Source of the DNA: Friedmanniella sp.
GTDB taxonomy: Bacteria; Actinomycetota; Actinomycetes; Propionibacteriales; Propionibacteriaceae
Assembly (NCBI GenBank): GCA_025964935.1
Contig: JAOPXW010000376.1
Coordinates: 1 to 17,757, forward strand
Reading direction: 5' to 3'
DNA: 17,757 nt
Numbering within the stretch: position 1 is the first letter of the stretch; every line of letters begins with the position of its first letter. The notes beneath the pieces were generated by a model, which saw nothing but the letters and a program-made list of their open reading frames with translations, was not told the origin of the DNA and searched no databases. A program made the translations under genes and the position numbers. This document shows positions 1 through 10,107 of the stretch, one piece after another.

Positions 1-1615
1 CGGCGTCGATGTCGATCCGGGGCAGCGCATCGTTGTTGACCATCTGCGCCTTGCCCACCGAGCGGGTGTCCCGGACGGCCACCAGCTGACGCCGGAGTCC
101 CAGCTCCTCGGCCAGACCCGCCGCCAGCGCCGCCGGGGCCACGTAGGACTGCGAGCGGTAGGAACCGCTGTCGTAGTAGAGCGTCGGTCGCATCAGCACC
201 GGCTGGGGGGTCGGGATGGAGGCGTTCGGGTCACCGAGCGCCCCGACGACGATGCCGCCGCCCTTGACCACGATGCTGGGGCGGACCCCGAAGAAGCGCG
301 GGTCCCACAGGACGAGGTCCGCCAGCTTGCCGACCTCGACCGAGCCGATCTCGTGGTCCACCCCGTGCGAGACCGCCGGGTTGATCGTGTACTTGGCCAC
401 ATAGCGGCGGGCGCGGAAGTTGTCGGCGGGCAGCCCCCCGGCCAGCTCGCCCCGGACGTGCTTCATGACGTGGGCGACCTGCCAGGTGCGGGTGATGACC
501 TCGCCGATCCGACCCATCGCCTGGGCGTCGGAGGAGGTGATCGAGATGGCCCCCAGGTCGTGCAGGTGGTCCTCGGCGGCGATCGTGCTGGCCCGGATCC
601 GGGACTCGGCGAAGGCCAGGTCCTCGGGGACCGAGGGGTTCAGGTGATGGCAGACCATCAACATGTCCAGGTGCTCGGCCACCGTGTTGACCGTGTGCGG
701 CAGGGTCGGGTTGGTCGATCCGGGCAGCACGTGCGGCAGCCCGGCGATGGTCAGGATGTCGGGAGCGTGACCGCCCCCGGCCCCCTCGACGTGGAAGGCG
801 GAGATGCTGCGACCGGCGATGGCCGCGATGGTGCTGTCGACGAAGCCGGCCTCGTTCAGGGAGTCCGAGTGCAGGGCGACCTGCAGGCCCCACCGCTCGG
901 CCCCGGTCAGGGCGGCGTCGACGGCGGCCGGGGTCGAACCCCAGTCCTCGTGCACCTTGAAGCCCCCGGCGCCGGCCAGCGCCTGCTCCTCGAACGCGCC
1001 GACCGAGACGGTGTTGCCCTTGCCCAGCAGCAGCAGGTTGACCGGGAACTCGTCCAGGGCGCGGTGGGCCTGCTTCAGGTGCCACGCGCCGGGGGTGACG
1101 GTGGTGGCCTTGGACCCCTCCGAAGGCCCGGTGCCGCCGCCGCCCAGGGTGGTCAGGCCCGCGGCCAGCGCCTCGTGGATCTGGGACGGCGACAGGAAGT
1201 GCACGTGCGAGTCGAAGCCACCCGCGGTGAGGATCTTGCCCTCTCCGGAGATGACGTCGGTCCCGGGGCCGATGACCAGTGCGGGGTCGACCCCGTCGGC
1301 GATGTCAGGGTTGCCGCTGCGGCCGATCCCGGCGATCCGGCCGTCCCGGATGCCCACGTCGGCCCGGACGATGCCCCAGTGGTCGAGGATGACCACGGTG
1401 GTGATCACGGTGTCGAGGGCGCCCTCGGCGGAGGTCGTGAGGGCCTGGTTCATGGACTCGCGGATGGACTTCCCGCCGCCGAAGACCGACTCCTCGCCGC
1501 CGAACGTGAGGTCCTGCTCGATCTCGATCCACAGGTCGGTGTCCCCGAGCCGGATCTGGTCGCCCGCGGTGGGCCCGAAGATGGCGGCGTAGTCCTCCCG
1601 GCTGATGCGGCTCAC
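1..1615 (-). CDS. ureC: Urease subunit alpha (catalytic), C-terminus cut by the window edge
   Basis: UreC is the nickel-containing subunit that hydrolyses urea to ammonia and carbamate in the cytoplasm. I read 538 codons here; the family is about 570 residues, so roughly 30 C-terminal residues lie beyond position 1. Visible active-site elements are the HVH nickel-ligand pair in DSHVHF, the carbamylated lysine in [10 protein letters not shown] (Lys220), the nickel-ligand His in SAFHVEG, the flap motif MVCHHL with its Cys and catalytic His, and the Asp in SSDAQAMGR. Nothing catalytic appears lost. The GTG start at 1615 overlaps the ureB stop as GTGA and is preceded by a GGAGGGAG Shine-Dalgarno sequence, so translation is probably coupled. 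The accessory genes ureD, ureE, ureF and ureG are not in this window and would be expected to the left. Identification is secure. Confidence 0.97.
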   Translation of the reverse strand, partial: MSRISREDYAAIFGPTAGDQIRLGDTDLWIEIEQDLTFGGEESVFGGGKSIRESMNQALTTSAEGALDTVITTVVILDHWGIVRADVGIRDGRIAGIGRSGNPDIADGVDPALVIGPGTDVISGEGKILTAGGFDSHVHFLSPSQIHEALAAGLTTLGGGGTGPSEGSKATTVTPGAWHLKQAHRALDEFPVNLLLLGKGNTVSVGAFEEQALAGAGGFKVHEDWGSTPAAVDAALTGAERWGLQVALHSDSLNEAGFVDSTIAAIAGRSISAFHVEGAGGGHAPDILTIAGLPHVLPGSTNPTLPHTVNTVAEHLDMLMVCHHLNPSVPEDLAFAESRIRASTIAAEDHLHDLGAISITSSDAQAMGRIGEVITRTWQVAHVMKHVRGELAGGLPADNFRARRYVAKYTINPAVSHGVDHEIGSVEVGKLADLVLWDPRFFGVRPSIVVKGGGIVVGALGDPNASIPTPQPVLMRPTLYYDSGSYRSQSYVAPAALAAGLAEELGLRRQLVAVRDTRSVGKAQMVNNDALPRIDIDA

Positions 1616-1974
1616 CGCGCTCCCTCCGGCCCGGAGTCGGCGAGCACCCCGGTGGTGTCCCGGATCTGCAGACCGGGGACCCGGCGGGCACCGCGGAGGG
1701 CGACGGTGGCGACCGTCCGCGAGGCGCCCGGCTCGAACCGCACCGAGGTGCCGGCGGCGATGTCGAGCCGGAAGCCGTACGCCGCCGCCCGGTCGAAGTC
1801 CAGGCCGGCGTTCACGTCGGCCAGGTGGATGTGCGAGCCGATCTGCACGGGCCGGTCGGCGGTGTTGGTCACGGTCAGCTCGCCGCGCTCCCCGGGGCCC
1901 CGGTCGGCGTTCAGCTCCAGCTCACCCGGCCGGACCCGGATCGCTCCGGGACCCTCACTCGAGGCTCCTGCCAT
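1612..1974 (-). CDS. ureB: Urease subunit beta
   Basis: This 120-residue protein is the small beta subunit of urease, which packs against UreC and helps assemble the UreABC trimer. It carries the family hallmark around [21 protein letters not shown] and the [19 protein letters not shown] segment that follows. The length fits the stand-alone beta subunit of the three-gene urease arrangement, not a fused gamma-beta form. The ATG at 1974 has a good AGGGGAG ribosome-binding site about 6 nt upstream. Its stop overlaps the ureC start by four bases. It lies 78 bp downstream of ureA in the same orientation, so the three form one transcription unit. Confidence 0.96.
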   Translation of the reverse strand: MAGASSEGPGAIRVRPGELELNADRGPGERGELTVTNTADRPVQIGSHIHLADVNAGLDFDRAAAYGFRLDIAAGTSVRFEPGASRTVATVALRGARRVPGLQIRDTTGVLADSGPEGAR

Positions 1975-2052
1975 CGCCCTACTCCCCTCTGCTCCGGCCG
2001 GCGGGCCGCGTGCTCTGGTGCTGGCCCGGCGCGTACGGGCCGGTCGGGCCGC

Positions 2053-2355
2053 TCACTGGATGGGCTGGTGGAGGGTGACGAGCTTGCGGCCGTCCGGGAA
2101 GGTCGCCTCGACCTGCACGTCGCTGATCATCTCGGCGACCCCGTCCATCACGTCGCCGCGGGCCAGCACCTCGCGTCCGGTGGTCATCAGGTTCTCCACC
2201 GAGTCGCCGTCGCGGGCCCGCTCGATCACCCAGGTGCTCAGCAGCGCGATCGACTCCGGGTAGTTCAGCCTGACGCCCCGGGCCAGCCGGTCGCGGGCGA
2301 CCATCCCGGCCACGGCCTGCAGCAGCTTCTCGGTCTCCGACGGAGCCAGGTTCAT
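2053..2355 (-). CDS. ureA: Urease subunit gamma
   Basis: This is the 100-residue gamma subunit of urease and the first gene of the ureABC unit. It matches the family from the first residue ([12 protein letters not shown]) through [21 protein letters not shown] to the [10 protein letters not shown] segment and the HQPI ending, at the normal length of about 100 residues. An in-frame open stretch continues upstream to 2910 but is the antisense shadow of the acetyltransferase gene. The ATG at 2355 is the right start because it begins the conserved domain and has GAGGGGGA just upstream. A TACGTT hexamer about 41 bp upstream is a plausible promoter element. Confidence 0.96.
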   Translation of the reverse strand: MNLAPSETEKLLQAVAGMVARDRLARGVRLNYPESIALLSTWVIERARDGDSVENLMTTGREVLARGDVMDGVAEMISDVQVEATFPDGRKLVTLHQPIQ

Positions 2356-2395
2356 CGGGGTCCCCCTCAGCGGTCGACGGCGCGCTCGTAGACGC

Positions 2396-2401
2396 AACGT
2401 A
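2396..2401 (-). promoter_or_regulatory. Candidate -10 element for ureABC
   Basis: The minus strand reads TACGTT here, matching the actinobacterial TANNNT -10 pattern. It would start a transcript near 2389 with a leader of roughly 35 nt before the ureA ATG, which has its own ribosome-binding site. I see no convincing -35 at the usual spacing, so this is tentative. Confidence 0.35.
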
Positions 2402-2436
2402 CCGACCGTTTGTTTCATCGACATTGCGGGGTGCCG

Positions 2437-2442
2437 TACGGT
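2437..2442 (+). promoter_or_regulatory. -10-like hexamer 6 nt before a GTG start (leaderless promoter)
   Basis: TACGGT ends six bases before the GTG at 2449. In leaderless actinobacterial genes the transcription start falls on the first base of the start codon, 6 to 7 nt after the -10 hexamer, as here. There is no Shine-Dalgarno sequence upstream of that GTG. It is one of six such arrangements in the window, which raises confidence. Confidence 0.5.
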
Positions 2443-2448
2443 CGGGAC

Positions 2449-2961
2449 GTGCTGATCCGGGTCCGGTCCGAGTCCGACGTGCCCGCCTGCGTGGCCATGA
2501 TGCGCCGCACCCACGAGCTGGACGGCTACCCGCGCTACTGGCGGTCGGACCCGGCCGCCTTCCTCCGCGGCCGGGCCGAGACGGCCGCGTACGTCGCGGT
2601 CCGGGACGGCGGGCTGGTGGGCCACGTCGCGCTGCACTCCGCCGAGGGCGACCCGGCCCTCCCGGTGGTGCAGCGGGCGACCGACCGCCCCGCCGAGCAG
2701 CTCGCGGTCGTGGCCCGGTTGCTGGTCTCCCCCACCGCCCGGCGGGGCGGGGTCGGGCAGGCGCTGCTGGACCGCGCGGTCCAGCACGCCCACGCCCGCG
2801 ACCAGCTGCCGGTCCTGAACGTGCTGCCCGAGGACGTCGCCCCCCGCACTCTGTACGAGCGGGCGGGCTGGCGGCCCGTGGGCGAGGTGACCCTGCCCAT
2901 CGAGGGTCACGACCCGCTGCTGGTCCGGGTCTACCTCGGGCCCCCGCCCCCGGCGGGCTGA
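2449..2961 (+). CDS. GNAT-family N-acetyltransferase
   Basis: The 170-residue protein has the GNAT acetyl-CoA-dependent acyltransferase fold. The N-terminal strand and helix [14 protein letters not shown], the central strand [15 protein letters not shown], and the acetyl-CoA pyrophosphate loop [21 protein letters not shown] (an R-R-G-G-V-G version of motif A) are in order. [18 protein letters not shown] is the usual C-terminal motif in which a Tyr often acts as general acid. The substrate cannot be told. I chose the GTG at 2449 because the domain starts there and a TACGGT hexamer lies 6 nt upstream. A TTG at 2410 and a GTG at 2431 are in-frame alternatives. It is divergent from ureA and convergent with the next gene. 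The protein contains no lysine, in line with the GC-rich, arginine-preferring proteome. Confidence 0.88.
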   Translation: MLIRVRSESDVPACVAMMRRTHELDGYPRYWRSDPAAFLRGRAETAAYVAVRDGGLVGHVALHSAEGDPALPVVQRATDRPAEQLAVVARLLVSPTARRGGVGQALLDRAVQHAHARDQLPVLNVLPEDVAPRTLYERAGWRPVGEVTLPIEGHDPLLVRVYLGPPPPAG

Positions 2962-2977
2962 CCCGGCGGTCCCGTCC

Positions 2978-3000
2978 GGGGTCTCGGCGGTCCGGACCCC
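2978..3000. terminator. Hairpin between convergent genes
   Basis: The stems GGGGTC and GACCCC enclose an inner CGG/CCG pairing with one bulged T and a four-base loop (CGGT). It lies between the stop of the acetyltransferase (2961) and the stop of the convergent gene (3026), so it could end transcription in both directions. There is no T-run, as is common in high-GC actinobacteria. Confidence 0.5.
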
Positions 3001-3025
3001 AGGCCCCGATGCGGCGGAGCCGGGC

Positions 3026-5616
<2,591 letters not shown>

Positions 5617-5641
5617 CCCGCGCGCCGGGGCCGGCTCCGCG

Positions 5642-6493
5642 TCAGTCGGCGCTGATCCGGTGGGCGTACCCGCTGACCCGTACGCCCGGCTCACCGCGCA
5701 TCACCGAGACGCGCAGCTCGCTGGCGCGTCCCATCTCCACACCCTGGGTCACGGTGAACCGGGCGGTCGGCCCGATCCGGCCCAGCTGGCGCAGATAGCC
5801 GCCCAGGGCGGCGGCGGCCGCCCCGGTGGCGGCGTCCTCGACGACCCCGCTGCCGGCGAAAGGGTTGCGGGCGTAGAAGTGCCGACGGCTCTCGGGCCAG
5901 ACCAGGGCGACCGTCACGATCCCCTCCCTCCGCATCAGGGCGGCGAGGGCGGGCACGTCGTAGTCCAGCCGGGCCAGACGTTCCCGGGTCCGGGTCACCA
6001 GGATCAGGTGCTCGGCTCCGGCGTTGGCCCGGGCCGGCGGGTAGTGCGGGTCCAGGTCCTCGGGCGCCCAGTGCAGCGCGGCGAGCACGTCACGGACGAG
6101 GTCGGGGTCGGCGTCGTGGGACCGGGGCGACACGCTGGTCAGCTCGGCCAGCACCCCGTGCTCGTCGTGGCTGGTGGCCACGCTGACGTAACCCGCGGCG
6201 GTGTGGAAGATCATCTCGTCCGCCGGGGCCCGATCGGCCAGTGCCACCGCGGCGGCGAGGGTGGCGTGACCACAGAACGGGACCTCCCGCTCGGGGGCGA
6301 AGTACCGCACGTCCCAGCCGTTGGTCTCGTCGGCCCGCTCGACCAGGAACGCGGTCTCGGAGTAGCCGACCTCGGCCGCGATCTGCTGCATCGCGGACTC
6401 CGACAGCCCACGGGCGTCCAGCACCACGCCGGCCGGGTTGCCGCCCCGACCGTCCTTGGTGAACGCGGCGTACCTGAGTACCTCAGCGGCCAT
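5642..6493 (-). CDS. PhzF-family isomerase/epimerase-like protein
   Basis: The 283-residue protein has the two-lobed PhzF (diaminopimelate-epimerase-like) fold. FTKDGRGGNPAGVV opens the first lobe. GYSETAF carries the general acid/base Glu46, PFCGHATL is at 72-80, and VVEDAATGAAAAALGGYL with Asp220 is in the second lobe. Full family length indicates an intact protein. PhzF itself isomerises a phenazine precursor, but no phenazine genes are nearby and most homologues have unknown substrates, so only the family is called. The ATG at 6493 has GGGAGA about 9 nt upstream. It lies 28 bp downstream of the DUF2277 gene in the same direction, probably in one transcript. It converges with guaB1 across 25 bp in which I see no clear hairpin. 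Confidence 0.92.
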   Translation of the reverse strand: MAAEVLRYAAFTKDGRGGNPAGVVLDARGLSESAMQQIAAEVGYSETAFLVERADETNGWDVRYFAPEREVPFCGHATLAAAVALADRAPADEMIFHTAAGYVSVATSHDEHGVLAELTSVSPRSHDADPDLVRDVLAALHWAPEDLDPHYPPARANAGAEHLILVTRTRERLARLDYDVPALAALMRREGIVTVALVWPESRRHFYARNPFAGSGVVEDAATGAAAAALGGYLRQLGRIGPTARFTVTQGVEMGRASELRVSVMRGEPGVRVSGYAHRISAD

Positions 6494-6521
6494 GCTCGGC
6501 TCGCTCTCCCTCAGCCGGCGG

Positions 6522-6794
6522 TCAGCTCGTCGCGAACCGCTTGGCCGAGCGCAGCCGGGCCTTGGCGGCTTCCTCGTCCCGGTTCTTCGGCGGACCGGCG
6601 GAGACCAGGTCGGCCAGCAGGTGCTCGGTGACGTGGGCGATGTCGTGCACGGCCCGCTCGAAAGCGGCCTCGTTGGCCTTGGACGGCTTGCTGGTCCCGG
6701 CGATCTTGCGCACGTACTGCAGGGCGGCGTCGTGCACCTCCGACCCCGTGGCCGGGGGCTCGAAGTTGTTCAGAGGTCGGATATTGCGGCACAT
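6522..6794 (-). CDS. DUF2277 family protein
   Basis: This small 90-residue protein matches the DUF2277 family nearly end to end: an MCRNIRPL start, FEPPATGSEVHDAALQYVRKI, then SKPSKANEAAFERAVHDIAH and PPKNRDEEAAKARLRSAKRF. The function is unknown. It is charged, with no signal peptide or membrane segment, so it should be a small helical cytoplasmic protein. The ATG at 6794 is the family start. It sits six bases after a TAGAGT hexamer with a TTGTGG element 17 bp further up, and there is no ribosome-binding site, so the message is probably leaderless. It is the first gene of a probable pair with phzF. Confidence 0.92.
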   Translation of the reverse strand: MCRNIRPLNNFEPPATGSEVHDAALQYVRKIAGTSKPSKANEAAFERAVHDIAHVTEHLLADLVSAGPPKNRDEEAAKARLRSAKRFATS

Positions 6795-6800
6795 GAGCCG

Positions 6801-6829
6801 ACTCTAATCCGGACCGGATCGGCCCACAA
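6801..6829 (-). promoter_or_regulatory. Promoter of DUF2277-phzF: TTGTGG, 17 bp, TAGAGT, 6 nt, ATG
   Basis: On the minus strand TTGTGG (6824-6829) and TAGAGT (6801-6806) are separated by exactly 17 bp, a standard housekeeping sigma spacing. The ATG begins 6 nt after the -10, so transcription probably starts at the A of the start codon. It is the most complete of the leaderless promoters in this window. Confidence 0.6.
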
Positions 6830-6835
6830 CGCACT

Positions 6836-6867
6836 GCGGCGAGCCGGTCGTAGGACCGGCTCGCCGC
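6836..6867. terminator. Perfect 14-bp hairpin after ctaF
   Basis: The arms GCGGCGAGCCGGTC and GACCGGCTCGCCGC are perfectly complementary around a GTAG loop. The hairpin begins 21 bases after the ctaF stop codon and closes the ctaC-ctaD-ctaF operon. No T-run follows on the minus strand, so it is either a U-poor intrinsic terminator or a 3'-end stabilising structure. It also separates the operon from the upstream region of the DUF2277 gene. Confidence 0.8.
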
Positions 6868-6887
6868 GTACGAGGTGCCTCAGGCGC

Positions 6888-7283
6888 TCAGTGCGCGTAG
6901 TCGCCCCGGTAGTACTGGTACAGCAGGCCGGTGAGGGAGATCCCCCCGGCGCCGAAGCCCAGGATGGTGAGCCACCAGCCGAAGACCGGGCCGAGGCAGA
7001 CCAGGACGAAGGTCAGAGCCACGAACAGCGGCCAGATGCTCTGCGGCGGGAAGAAGCCGAGCTCCCCGGCGCCTTCGGCGATCTCACCCAGCTTGCGGTC
7101 CTCGGCGCGGGGGTCCATCCGCCGGGAGACCAGGGCCAGGTAGCCGCCGACCATCAGGGCCAGGAAGAACGTCAGCATCAGCGCGAACGTCCCCGTGAGG
7201 TCCTTGCTCATCAGGTAGTAGACCGGCGTCACCGGGAGGCAGAAGACGGCGATGGCCAGGAAGACCCAGGATTCGACCTTCAC
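6888..7283 (-). CDS. ctaF: Cytochrome c oxidase subunit IV (actinobacterial)
   Basis: The 131-residue membrane protein matches the actinobacterial subunit IV of aa3-type oxidase, part of the respiratory bcc-aa3 supercomplex. There are four hydrophobic segments: roughly 5-24, 30-52, 84-102 and 103-122. The cytoplasmic loop between the second and third contains [27 protein letters not shown], which is typical. The C-terminus ends YYRGDYAH. The GTG start at 7283 overlaps the ctaD stop as GTGA, so it is likely translationally coupled. It is the last gene of the operon, followed by the 14-bp hairpin. Confidence 0.94.
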   Translation of the reverse strand: MKVESWVFLAIAVFCLPVTPVYYLMSKDLTGTFALMLTFFLALMVGGYLALVSRRMDPRAEDRKLGEIAEGAGELGFFPPQSIWPLFVALTFVLVCLGPVFGWWLTILGFGAGGISLTGLLYQYYRGDYAH

Positions 7284-9097
7284 TGCTGGTCTCCCTTCGC
7301 GACCGGGGACTGACCCGGGTTGGCGGCTTCGTGCGCGGTGGTCGGGTCGTTGGACGCCCCGCCCACGCGGTCCTTCAGCTCCGAGACCCGACCCGTGTCC
7401 TCACCGGAGTCAACCAGGGTGTCGTCGAACTCGCCGTCGGCGTCGGCGTACTCCGACAGAGCGACCTCCGGGTGGTGCAGGTCGAACGCCGGCGACTCCG
7501 ACCGGATCCGCGGGATGGAGGTGAAGTTGTGCCGCGGCGGCGGGCAGGAGGTGGCCCACTCGAGCGAACGACCCCAGCCCCACGGGTCGTCGGTGTTGAC
7601 CAGCGGCGACTTCCGGCTCTTCCACACGTTGTAGAAGAACGGCAGCATCGAGGCGCCGAGCAGGAACGCCCCGGCCGAGGAGACCTGGTTGAGGATGGTG
7701 AAGCCCTCGTTGGGGAGGTAGTCGGCGTAGCGACGCGGCATCCCCTCGACGCCGAGCCAGTGCTGCACCAGGAAGGTCGTGTGGAAGCCGATGAACAGCA
7801 GCCAGAAGTGCACCTTGCCCAGGCGCTCGTCCAGCATCCGCCCGGTGAACTTGGGCCACCAGAAGTAGAAGCCGGCGAACATCGCGAACACCACGGTGCC
7901 GAAGACGACGTAGTGGAAGTGCGCGACCACGAAGTAGGAGTCCGAGAGCGCGAAGTCCAGCGGTGGGCTGGCCAGCACGACCCCGGTCAGACCACCGAAG
8001 AGGAAGGTGGTCAAGAACCCGACCGCCCACAGCATCGGGGTCCGCATGGCGAGGTTGCCGCCCCACATCGTGCCGATCCAGTTGAAGAACTTCACCCCGG
8101 TCGGCACCGCGATCAGGAACGTCATGAACGAGAAGAACGGCAGGCTGACCGCACCGGTGACGTACATGTGGTGCGCCCAGACGGCCACCGAGAGGGCGGC
8201 GATGGTCAGGGTCGCGCCGACCAGACCCACGTAGCCGAAGATCGGCTTGCGGCTGAAGACCGGCAGGATCTCGGTGATGATGCCGAAGAACGGCAGCGCG
8301 ATGATGTAGACCTCGGGGTGCCCGAAGAACCAGAACAGGTGCTGCCACAGGATCGGTCCGCCGTTGGCGGCGTCGAACACGTGGGCACCCAGGGTCCGGT
8401 CGGCCTCCAGCACCAACAGGGCGGCGGCCAGGATCGGGAACGCGATCAGCACCAGGATCGAGGTGACCAGGATGTTCCAGGTGAAGATGGGCATCCGGAA
8501 CATGGTCATGCCAGGAGCCCGCATGCACAGGATCGTGGTGATGAAGTTGACGGCCCCGAGGATGGTGCCCAGACCGGCCATGTAGAGACCCATGATCCAT
8601 AGGTCACCGCCGACGCCCGGCGAGTTGACCGCGTCGCTGAGCGGGGCGTACGCGAACCAGCCAAAGCTGGCCGCGCCGGACGGGGACAGGAAGCCCGAGA
8701 CCGTGATCAGCCCACCGAACAGGTAGAGCCAGTACGACAGCATGTTCAGGCGCGGGAACGCCACGTCGGGCGAGCCGATCTGCAGCGGCATGATCGCGTT
8801 CGCGAAGCCCGCGAACAGCGGGGTCGCGAACAGCAGCAGCATGATCGTGCCGTGCATGGTGAAGAACTGGTTGTACGTCTCGTAGGAGAGGTACTGCAGA
8901 CCTGGGAAGGCCAGCTCGGCCCGAATGCCGAGGGCCAGCAGGCCACCCAGCAGGAAGAACAGGATGGAGGTGATGAAGTAGAGGTTGCCGATCACCTTGT
9001 GGTCGGTGGTCACGATCCACTTCCACGAGATCGTCCCGACCTGTCGGGTCGGGGTCGCGATCTCGGCAGCAGTGATCGAGCGTTGCAGCGTCGTCAT
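7280..9097 (-). CDS. ctaD: Cytochrome c oxidase subunit I (aa3 type)
   Basis: The 605-residue polytopic protein holds heme a, heme a3 and CuB and reduces oxygen to water while pumping protons. All ligands are visible: His82 (FTMHGTIML), CuB His260 with cross-link Tyr264 and the D-channel Glu262 (GHPEVY), CuB His309-His310 (WAHHMY), heme a3 His393 and heme a His395 ([10 protein letters not shown]). The K-channel lysine (PTGVKFFNW, Lys336) and the D-channel Asp111 ([11 protein letters not shown]) are kept, so this is an A-type pumping oxidase. About 60 C-terminal residues after [16 protein letters not shown] are acidic and low in complexity, with no membrane segment. It overlaps ctaC by ATGA. 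Subunit III (ctaE) and the bcc genes are not in the window, as is usual in actinobacteria. Confidence 0.97.
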   Translation of the reverse strand: MTTLQRSITAAEIATPTRQVGTISWKWIVTTDHKVIGNLYFITSILFFLLGGLLALGIRAELAFPGLQYLSYETYNQFFTMHGTIMLLLFATPLFAGFANAIMPLQIGSPDVAFPRLNMLSYWLYLFGGLITVSGFLSPSGAASFGWFAYAPLSDAVNSPGVGGDLWIMGLYMAGLGTILGAVNFITTILCMRAPGMTMFRMPIFTWNILVTSILVLIAFPILAAALLVLEADRTLGAHVFDAANGGPILWQHLFWFFGHPEVYIIALPFFGIITEILPVFSRKPIFGYVGLVGATLTIAALSVAVWAHHMYVTGAVSLPFFSFMTFLIAVPTGVKFFNWIGTMWGGNLAMRTPMLWAVGFLTTFLFGGLTGVVLASPPLDFALSDSYFVVAHFHYVVFGTVVFAMFAGFYFWWPKFTGRMLDERLGKVHFWLLFIGFHTTFLVQHWLGVEGMPRRYADYLPNEGFTILNQVSSAGAFLLGASMLPFFYNVWKSRKSPLVNTDDPWGWGRSLEWATSCPPPRHNFTSIPRIRSESPAFDLHHPEVALSEYADADGEFDDTLVDSGEDTGRVSELKDRVGGASNDPTTAHEAANPGQSPVAKGDQQ

Positions 9098-10038
9098 CGC
9101 GAACCTCCCTGGGGATAGGCGTTGGCAGCACCCTTGGCCTCACCGGTCTGACCGGCGGCGACCAAGGTCTTCAGATAGGCGTTGTACTCGTCCTCGCTGA
9201 CCACGTGGACGTTGAAGAGCATGGCCGAGTGGTAGGTGCCGCACAGCTCGGCACACTTCCCGGCGAACACGCCCTCCTTGTTGGGGGTGACATCGAAGGA
9301 GTTGTGCCGACCGGGCACCACGTCGAGCTTCTCGTAGAACGCCGGCACCCAGAACGAGTGGATGACGTCGAACGAGGACAGGTTGAAGCGGACCGACTTG
9401 CCCACCGGCAGGTACAGGTCCGGGGTCTTGTTGATGGTGCCGGCGCTCCACACGTCCTGGCCGACGGCCGGGTTCTCCGCAGACTTGTAGTTGAAGGTCC
9501 ACGACCACTTCTGGCCGACGATCTCCATCGTCACGTCGGGCTTGTCGACCTTGGTCTGGACCGCCGTCTGGGCCAGGATCGTGTAGTAGAAGAGGACGCC
9601 GATGATGATGAACGGGGCCAGGGTGTAGAAGATCTCCAGCGGCAGGTTGTAGCGGTTCTGCCGGGGCATCTTGTTGTGGTTGGTGCGGTAGCGCACCACC
9701 ACCCAGCCGATCAGGCCCCACACCCCCACACCGACGACGGCGGCGGTGATCCAGGTGCCGATCCAGAGGTCGTGGATGAAGGGAGCGCGGTCACTGGCCG
9801 CCTCCGGGAGGCCCAGCCGCTTGAGCTGGCCCACGGTCTCACTCGAACAGCCCGCGAGACCCAGCACGCTCAGCGCCGCCAGTCCCGCCAGACCTCGGCG
9901 TACGTGCCGGATCCCGCTTGGAGCCGAGGGCGTCGTCACCTGGTCGGTCACGGGCCGGTCAGTTCTGCCACCCACGTCACGCCTTTCGTTGGATCGATCT
10001 GCAGGACCGGCAGGCCCCTGGTTGCGGGGGTCCGCCAT
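9094..10038 (-). CDS. ctaC: Cytochrome c oxidase subunit II, lipoprotein
   Basis: Subunit II carries the CuA centre that takes electrons from cytochrome c. A lipoprotein signal with lipobox LAGC (Cys64 from the longest start) follows [17 protein letters not shown]. Two membrane helices lie at about 91-116 and 138-160. The cupredoxin domain has CuA ligands His227 (DVIHSFW) and those of [13 protein letters not shown] (Cys262, Glu264, Cys266, His270, Met273). The start is uncertain. ATG 10038 has AAGGA directly abutting it. GTG 9975 has GAAAGG at a good 6-nt distance. GTG 9951 gives the shortest signal peptide. The fold and cleavage site are unaffected. It is first gene of the oxidase operon and divergent from the desulfurase-like gene across 69 bp. 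Confidence 0.96.
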   Translation of the reverse strand: MADPRNQGPAGPADRSNERRDVGGRTDRPVTDQVTTPSAPSGIRHVRRGLAGLAALSVLGLAGCSSETVGQLKRLGLPEAASDRAPFIHDLWIGTWITAAVVGVGVWGLIGWVVVRYRTNHNKMPRQNRYNLPLEIFYTLAPFIIIGVLFYYTILAQTAVQTKVDKPDVTMEIVGQKWSWTFNYKSAENPAVGQDVWSAGTINKTPDLYLPVGKSVRFNLSSFDVIHSFWVPAFYEKLDVVPGRHNSFDVTPNKEGVFAGKCAELCGTYHSAMLFNVHVVSEDEYNAYLKTLVAAGQTGEAKGAANAYPQGGSR

Positions 10039-10055
10039 TCCTTCGTGCTCACCCT

Positions 10056-10061
10056 AACGTA
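10056..10061 (-). promoter_or_regulatory. ctaC: Candidate -10 element for the ctaCDF operon
   Basis: The minus strand reads TACGTT, the same hexamer proposed for ureABC. A transcript starting 6 to 7 nt later would leave a leader of only about 10 nt before the ATG at 10038, or about 73 nt before the better-spaced GTG at 9975. No clear -35 is visible. Confidence 0.4.
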
Positions 10062-10094
10062 GGAAGACCGTCCGATCACCGCAGGGACAGGGCG

Positions 10095-10100
10095 TAGGTT
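10095..10100 (+). promoter_or_regulatory. -10-like hexamer 7 nt before a GTG start (leaderless promoter)
   Basis: TAGGTT is followed by seven bases and then the GTG at 10108. No Shine-Dalgarno sequence is present, and the neighbouring divergent ctaC leaves only 69 bp for both promoters. The position fits transcription beginning on the start codon. Confidence 0.5.
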
Positions 10101-10107
10101 TCACGCT

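Noticed and set aside
353..2263. A 636-codon open frame on the plus strand opposite the urease genes
   Set aside because: It is antisense to ureA, ureB and ureC, whose products are unmistakable. The translation is Gly/Val/Arg/Asp-rich low complexity, as expected of a GC-rich shadow frame.
2410..2448. A TTG start 13 codons upstream for the GNAT gene
   Set aside because: The added residues are outside the domain, there is no ribosome-binding site, and the TACGGT hexamer would lie inside the coding region.
7331..8602. A 423-codon open frame opposite ctaD
   Set aside because: It is antisense to the strongly conserved oxidase subunit I and its translation is charged repeats of Glu, Arg, Asp and Gly without a domain.
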